From positions 1 to 43,681 of the forward strand of contig MEWP01000042.1 in NCBI GenBank assembly GCA_001775395.1: DNA of 43,681 nt, read 5' to 3'. The notes under the pieces are model-generated. The model was given only the letters and a program-made list of their open reading frames with translations. It had not been told where the DNA came from and made no database searches. The stretch comes from a candidate division Zixibacteria bacterium RBG_16_53_22. GTDB taxonomy: Bacteria > Zixibacteria > MSB-5A5 > UBA10806. This document shows, piece by piece, positions 41,405 through 43,681 of this stretch. The position numbers and the translations under genes are program-made. Positions within the stretch are counted from its first letter, which is position 1; each line of letters opens with the position of its first letter.

Positions 41405-42622
41405 TCAGTCCGCTTCTTTGACCACTTTCGCCAGGCGTTTTATGCCCTCGACAATGTTTTCCTCGGTGGCATTACAGAAATTAATGCGCAGGGTTGAATC
41501 ATCGGGCCTCTGGCTGAAAAAGTATTTGCCGGGAACATACGCGAGACCTGCTTTAAGAGCAACCGGCAGCATTTTCGAAGCCGAAATTCCATTCGGCAAC
41601 CTGACCCAAAGGAACAGACCGCCTTCGGGTTCGGTCCAGGTAGAGCCGTTATCGAGATACTTTCGAAGCGCATTGATCATGACATCGCGCCGACGGCCGT
41701 AGGCGTACTTGATCCTCTCGATATGTTCCTCGAGAGCGCCGTCTTTAGCGAACTCATAGACGACATACTGGGTGAAAGTCGTGCTGTGCAGGTCGCAGGC
41801 CTGCTTCATCTTCTCGCAAATCCCGATAAACTCCACGTCGGCCGCGATCCAGCCAACCCTCAGGCCGGGTGAGATGATCTTTGAGAAGGTGCCAAGCTGT
41901 ATGACGTGTTCCCCGCCCATGACCTTGAGCGACGGCACCGGGTTTCCCGAATAACGAAGCTCGCCGTAGGGGTTGTCATCGACTATTGGGACATCGTATT
42001 TTTTGGCCAGCGCGACCACGGCCTCGCGGCGCGATTTTGACATCGTAATTCCCGATGGATTCTGGAAATTGGGCACCAGATAGATGAAGACGGGCTTGTG
42101 CTCGCGTATTTTGTATTCCAGGTCATCGGGAAGCATGCCGCTGTCATCGGTCTTGACCGAGACGAAGTGAGCATCGTAAAACGAAAATGCCTGCAGGGCG
42201 CCGAGATAAGTCGGCTCCTCGGTTAAGACCACGGAACCGGGCTGGATGAATACCCGGCCGATAATATCGAGCCCCTGCTGAGAGCCCTGGGTAATCTGTA
42301 TGGCGTCAGGCGAAAAATCGAATCCGATTGTCGAAATGCGCTGGGCAATAAACTGCTTGAGCATGGGAACACCGGTGGTCAGCGAGTATTGAAGCGAATC
42401 CGGGCCATACTTCTCGAGCACACGAAGGCAGGCCTTTTGGATACCCTCGATAGGGAAAAGCTCCGGCGCTGGAAGTCCGCCGGCAAAGTTAATGACACCC
42501 GGTTTGGAGGAATCCTTGAGGATTTCTCTAATAATAGAGCTCTGGAGATTTTTGGCTCTTTCGGAAAATTGCCATCTATTCAATAGCTGCCCCACATGTT
42601 CTAATATATCGCCTTCAGACAT
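41405..42622 (-). CDS. PLP-dependent aminotransferase, LysN/ARO8-like (fold type I)
   Basis: 405 residues of the class I/II aminotransferase family. The PLP lysine is K248 in 'GTFSKIISPGLRVGW'; 'YLVPNFQNPSGITMS' (N188) and 'VDDNPYGELRY' are the cofactor-ring motifs; an arginine near the end in 'STLRINFCN' binds the substrate carboxylate. This subgroup contains 2-aminoadipate, aromatic and branched-chain aminotransferases. Position ahead of dapF makes an LL-DAP or lysine-related role thinkable, but the sequence is not of the DapL type and I cannot fix the substrate. I chose the ATG at 42622 over a GTG three bases earlier; AAAGGTGGG lies upstream of both. Confidence 0.88.
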   Translation of the reverse strand: MSEGDILEHVGQLLNRWQFSERAKNLQSSIIREILKDSSKPGVINFAGGLPAPELFPIEGIQKACLRVLEKYGPDSLQYSLTTGVPMLKQFIAQRISTIGFDFSPDAIQITQGSQQGLDIIGRVFIQPGSVVLTEEPTYLGALQAFSFYDAHFVSVKTDDSGMLPDDLEYKIREHKPVFIYLVPNFQNPSGITMSKSRREAVVALAKKYDVPIVDDNPYGELRYSGNPVPSLKVMGGEHVIQLGTFSKIISPGLRVGWIAADVEFIGICEKMKQACDLHSTTFTQYVVYEFAKDGALEEHIERIKYAYGRRRDVMINALRKYLDNGSTWTEPEGGLFLWVRLPNGISASKMLPVALKAGLAYVPGKYFFSQRPDDSTLRINFCNATEENIVEGIKRLAKVVKEAD

Positions 42623-42671
42623 CACTTAACCCACCTTTAAATACGTCAGAAACACTCTTAAATCCAGGGGA

Positions 42672-42699
42672 AAAATATGATGGAAAGGAGATAAGTCAA
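42672..42699 (-). promoter_or_regulatory. Possible promoter of the aminotransferase-dapF-argS operon
   Basis: Minus strand: TTGACT (42699-42694), a 16-base spacer and TATTTT (42677-42672). It lies just after the dinB stop and would give a leader of about 42 bases. Confidence 0.45.
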
Positions 42700-42712
42700 G
42701 GACAATCGGAGA

Positions 42713-43681
42713 TCAAAAAATCTGCTCTCCGGCGAAAAAAATTGACTCCTCGCCGTGCTTGTCCCTGAGACAATCAAGCACCTTGTCGACCCGTATTTTC
42801 TTATCGAGTGGATCGTATTCAATAAGGTTCTGCTCGGGATTCTCGGGGGTTTTCTTTTGCAGATTGGAGACGCCGACACCGATCAGCCTGATGGGGTGGT
42901 CGAGGAATCGGTTATCGAGCAACAGTTTGCGGGCGCAATGAAATATCTGTTGCTCGTTGTCGATATATCGCGATAGCGATATCGCTCTGGTCACTCGTTG
43001 AAAATCCGAACGCCTGACCTTGAGAGTCACGGTTCTGCCGACACACTTATGTTGCCTGAGTCTTCGAGAAACGCGGTCCGATAAATAAAGGAGAAGCCCC
43101 AATATGATCTTGCTATCGTTGGTGTCCCTGGCAAAAGTATGCTCGTGCCCCATCGATTTGGTGTTCGACTCCAAGTAGCTTTCCCGGACCTCATCGCCGT
43201 CATCGCCGTTTGCCATTTTATGAAGCGCTGTACCCATGATCCCAAACATCGCCTTGATTTTTGATTCTGGTGTCTTGGCAAGATCGCCTATGGTGTTTAC
43301 CCCTATTCTACGTAAAGCCTGCGCCGATTTCGGCCCCACGCCCCAGAGATGCTCAACCGGCATACCCCACAAGAATTGCCTTACCCTGTCGGGCGGAATT
43401 ATAGTGAGGCCATCGGGCTTGTTGAAAGACGAAGCCATCTTGGCCACGAACCGGTTTGGCGCTACTCCTACAGAAGCTGTCAGCCCGGTTGCATCTCTGA
43501 TATCCTTCTTGATAAGCCCGATCAAGTCTTCTATGTCATCGTATCGCTCGTGGATTCCCGTGATATCCGCAAACGATTCGTCGATCGAGACAGGCTCCAC
43601 GGCAGGCGAGTAGCGTTTGAGGATCTCCATCACCTGTACCGACATGTAGGTGTACTTGTCGCCGGAGGTGTCAATGAAAAC
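42713..43681 (-). CDS. dinB: DNA polymerase IV (Y family), 5' end outside the window
   Basis: The reading frame is open to the right edge, so about 322 C-terminal residues are visible. 'VEPVSIDESFADITG' is the Y-family catalytic motif with the Asp-Glu pair that binds metal; 'TGLTASVGVAPNRFVAKMAS' and 'VEHLWGVGPKSAQALRRIGVNTIGDLA' (finger and thumb HhH, quoted as LWGVGPKSAQALRRIG) follow, then the little-finger domain with 'MGHEHTFARDT' and 'TVTLKVRRSDF'. It performs error-prone translesion synthesis. The tail ends 'SIFFAGEQIF' without an obvious canonical beta-clamp motif. An ATG at 43645 is internal, not the start. Confidence 0.93.
   Translation of the reverse strand, partial: VFIDTSGDKYTYMSVQVMEILKRYSPAVEPVSIDESFADITGIHERYDDIEDLIGLIKKDIRDATGLTASVGVAPNRFVAKMASSFNKPDGLTIIPPDRVRQFLWGMPVEHLWGVGPKSAQALRRIGVNTIGDLAKTPESKIKAMFGIMGTALHKMANGDDGDEVRESYLESNTKSMGHEHTFARDTNDSKIILGLLLYLSDRVSRRLRQHKCVGRTVTLKVRRSDFQRVTRAISLSRYIDNEQQIFHCARKLLLDNRFLDHPIRLIGVGVSNLQKKTPENPEQNLIEYDPLDKKIRVDKVLDCLRDKHGEESIFFAGEQIF

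Noticed and set aside
1-43681. CRISPR arrays, insertion sequences, prophage genes or restriction/defence systems
   Set aside because: I found no regularly spaced repeats, no transposase or integrase motifs and no defence-type genes in any frame.

Overview
The window is about 44 kb of a dense bacterial chromosome that encodes a Gram-negative-type envelope. It carries an OmpA-family outer-membrane protein with thrombospondin type 3 repeats, a membrane-anchored PpiD-like periplasmic chaperone, and a secreted protein ending in an 'NYPNPFNPTTTI' type IX-like sorting domain. MurE has the DNPR motif and dapF is present, which points to meso-diaminopimelate peptidoglycan. The sorting domain, the OmpA architecture and a DUF4296-like small protein together suggest the FCB superphylum or a relative. 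Candidatus Zixibacteria is my best guess, inferred from style and not proven.

Layout. 3-1556: tail of a GT-C type membrane glycosyltransferase. 1557-2017: AT-rich spacer ending in a promoter and an MraZ operator. 2018-17880: a complete, tightly overlapped division and cell-wall (dcw) operon, mraZ-rsmH-ftsL-ftsI-murE-murF-mraY-murD-ftsW-murG-murC-ftsQ-ftsA-ftsZ, without murB or ddl. 17881-18235: hairpins and two facing terminators. 18236-20208 (minus): an unrecognised multidomain protein with a C-terminal KOW-like segment, and a SAM methyltransferase. 20321-23682: promoter, tRNA-Leu(UAG), tig, clpP, clpX. 23734-26046: promoter and secreted protein with a duplicated domain. 26122-28048: engB (probably leaderless) and purA. 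28176-30099: thioredoxin and the OmpA protein. 30154-30820: non-coding, hairpin-rich. 30821-33581 (minus): a three-gene operon of carrier protein, adenylate-forming ligase and NadE-like amidotransferase. 33943-36151: PpiD-like protein plus small membrane protein. 36148-42622 (minus): aminotransferase, dapF, argS, AroA-like protein, two nucleoside-gate proteins and yraN. 42713-43681 (minus): dinB, cut by the window edge.

How the genes work together. The dcw operon makes lipid II (MurC to MurG, MraY) and builds the divisome (FtsZ, A, Q, L, I, W). DapF supplies the meso-DAP that MurE uses. Trigger factor and ClpXP cover early protein folding and turnover; PpiD and thioredoxin act on protein folding and redox state.

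The most interesting points are: (1) an EPSP-synthase homologue in which nearly all phosphoenolpyruvate-handling residues are replaced while shikimate-phosphate-side motifs remain; (2) the carrier protein/ligase/NadE-like operon, which looks like an undescribed acyl-amidation or activation route; (3) a yraN gene with no ATG, GTG or TTG, apparently starting at ATT overlapping the upstream stop; (4) the unknown KOW-containing protein next to ftsZ; (5) MraZ boxes that overlap both the -10 element and the ribosome-binding site.
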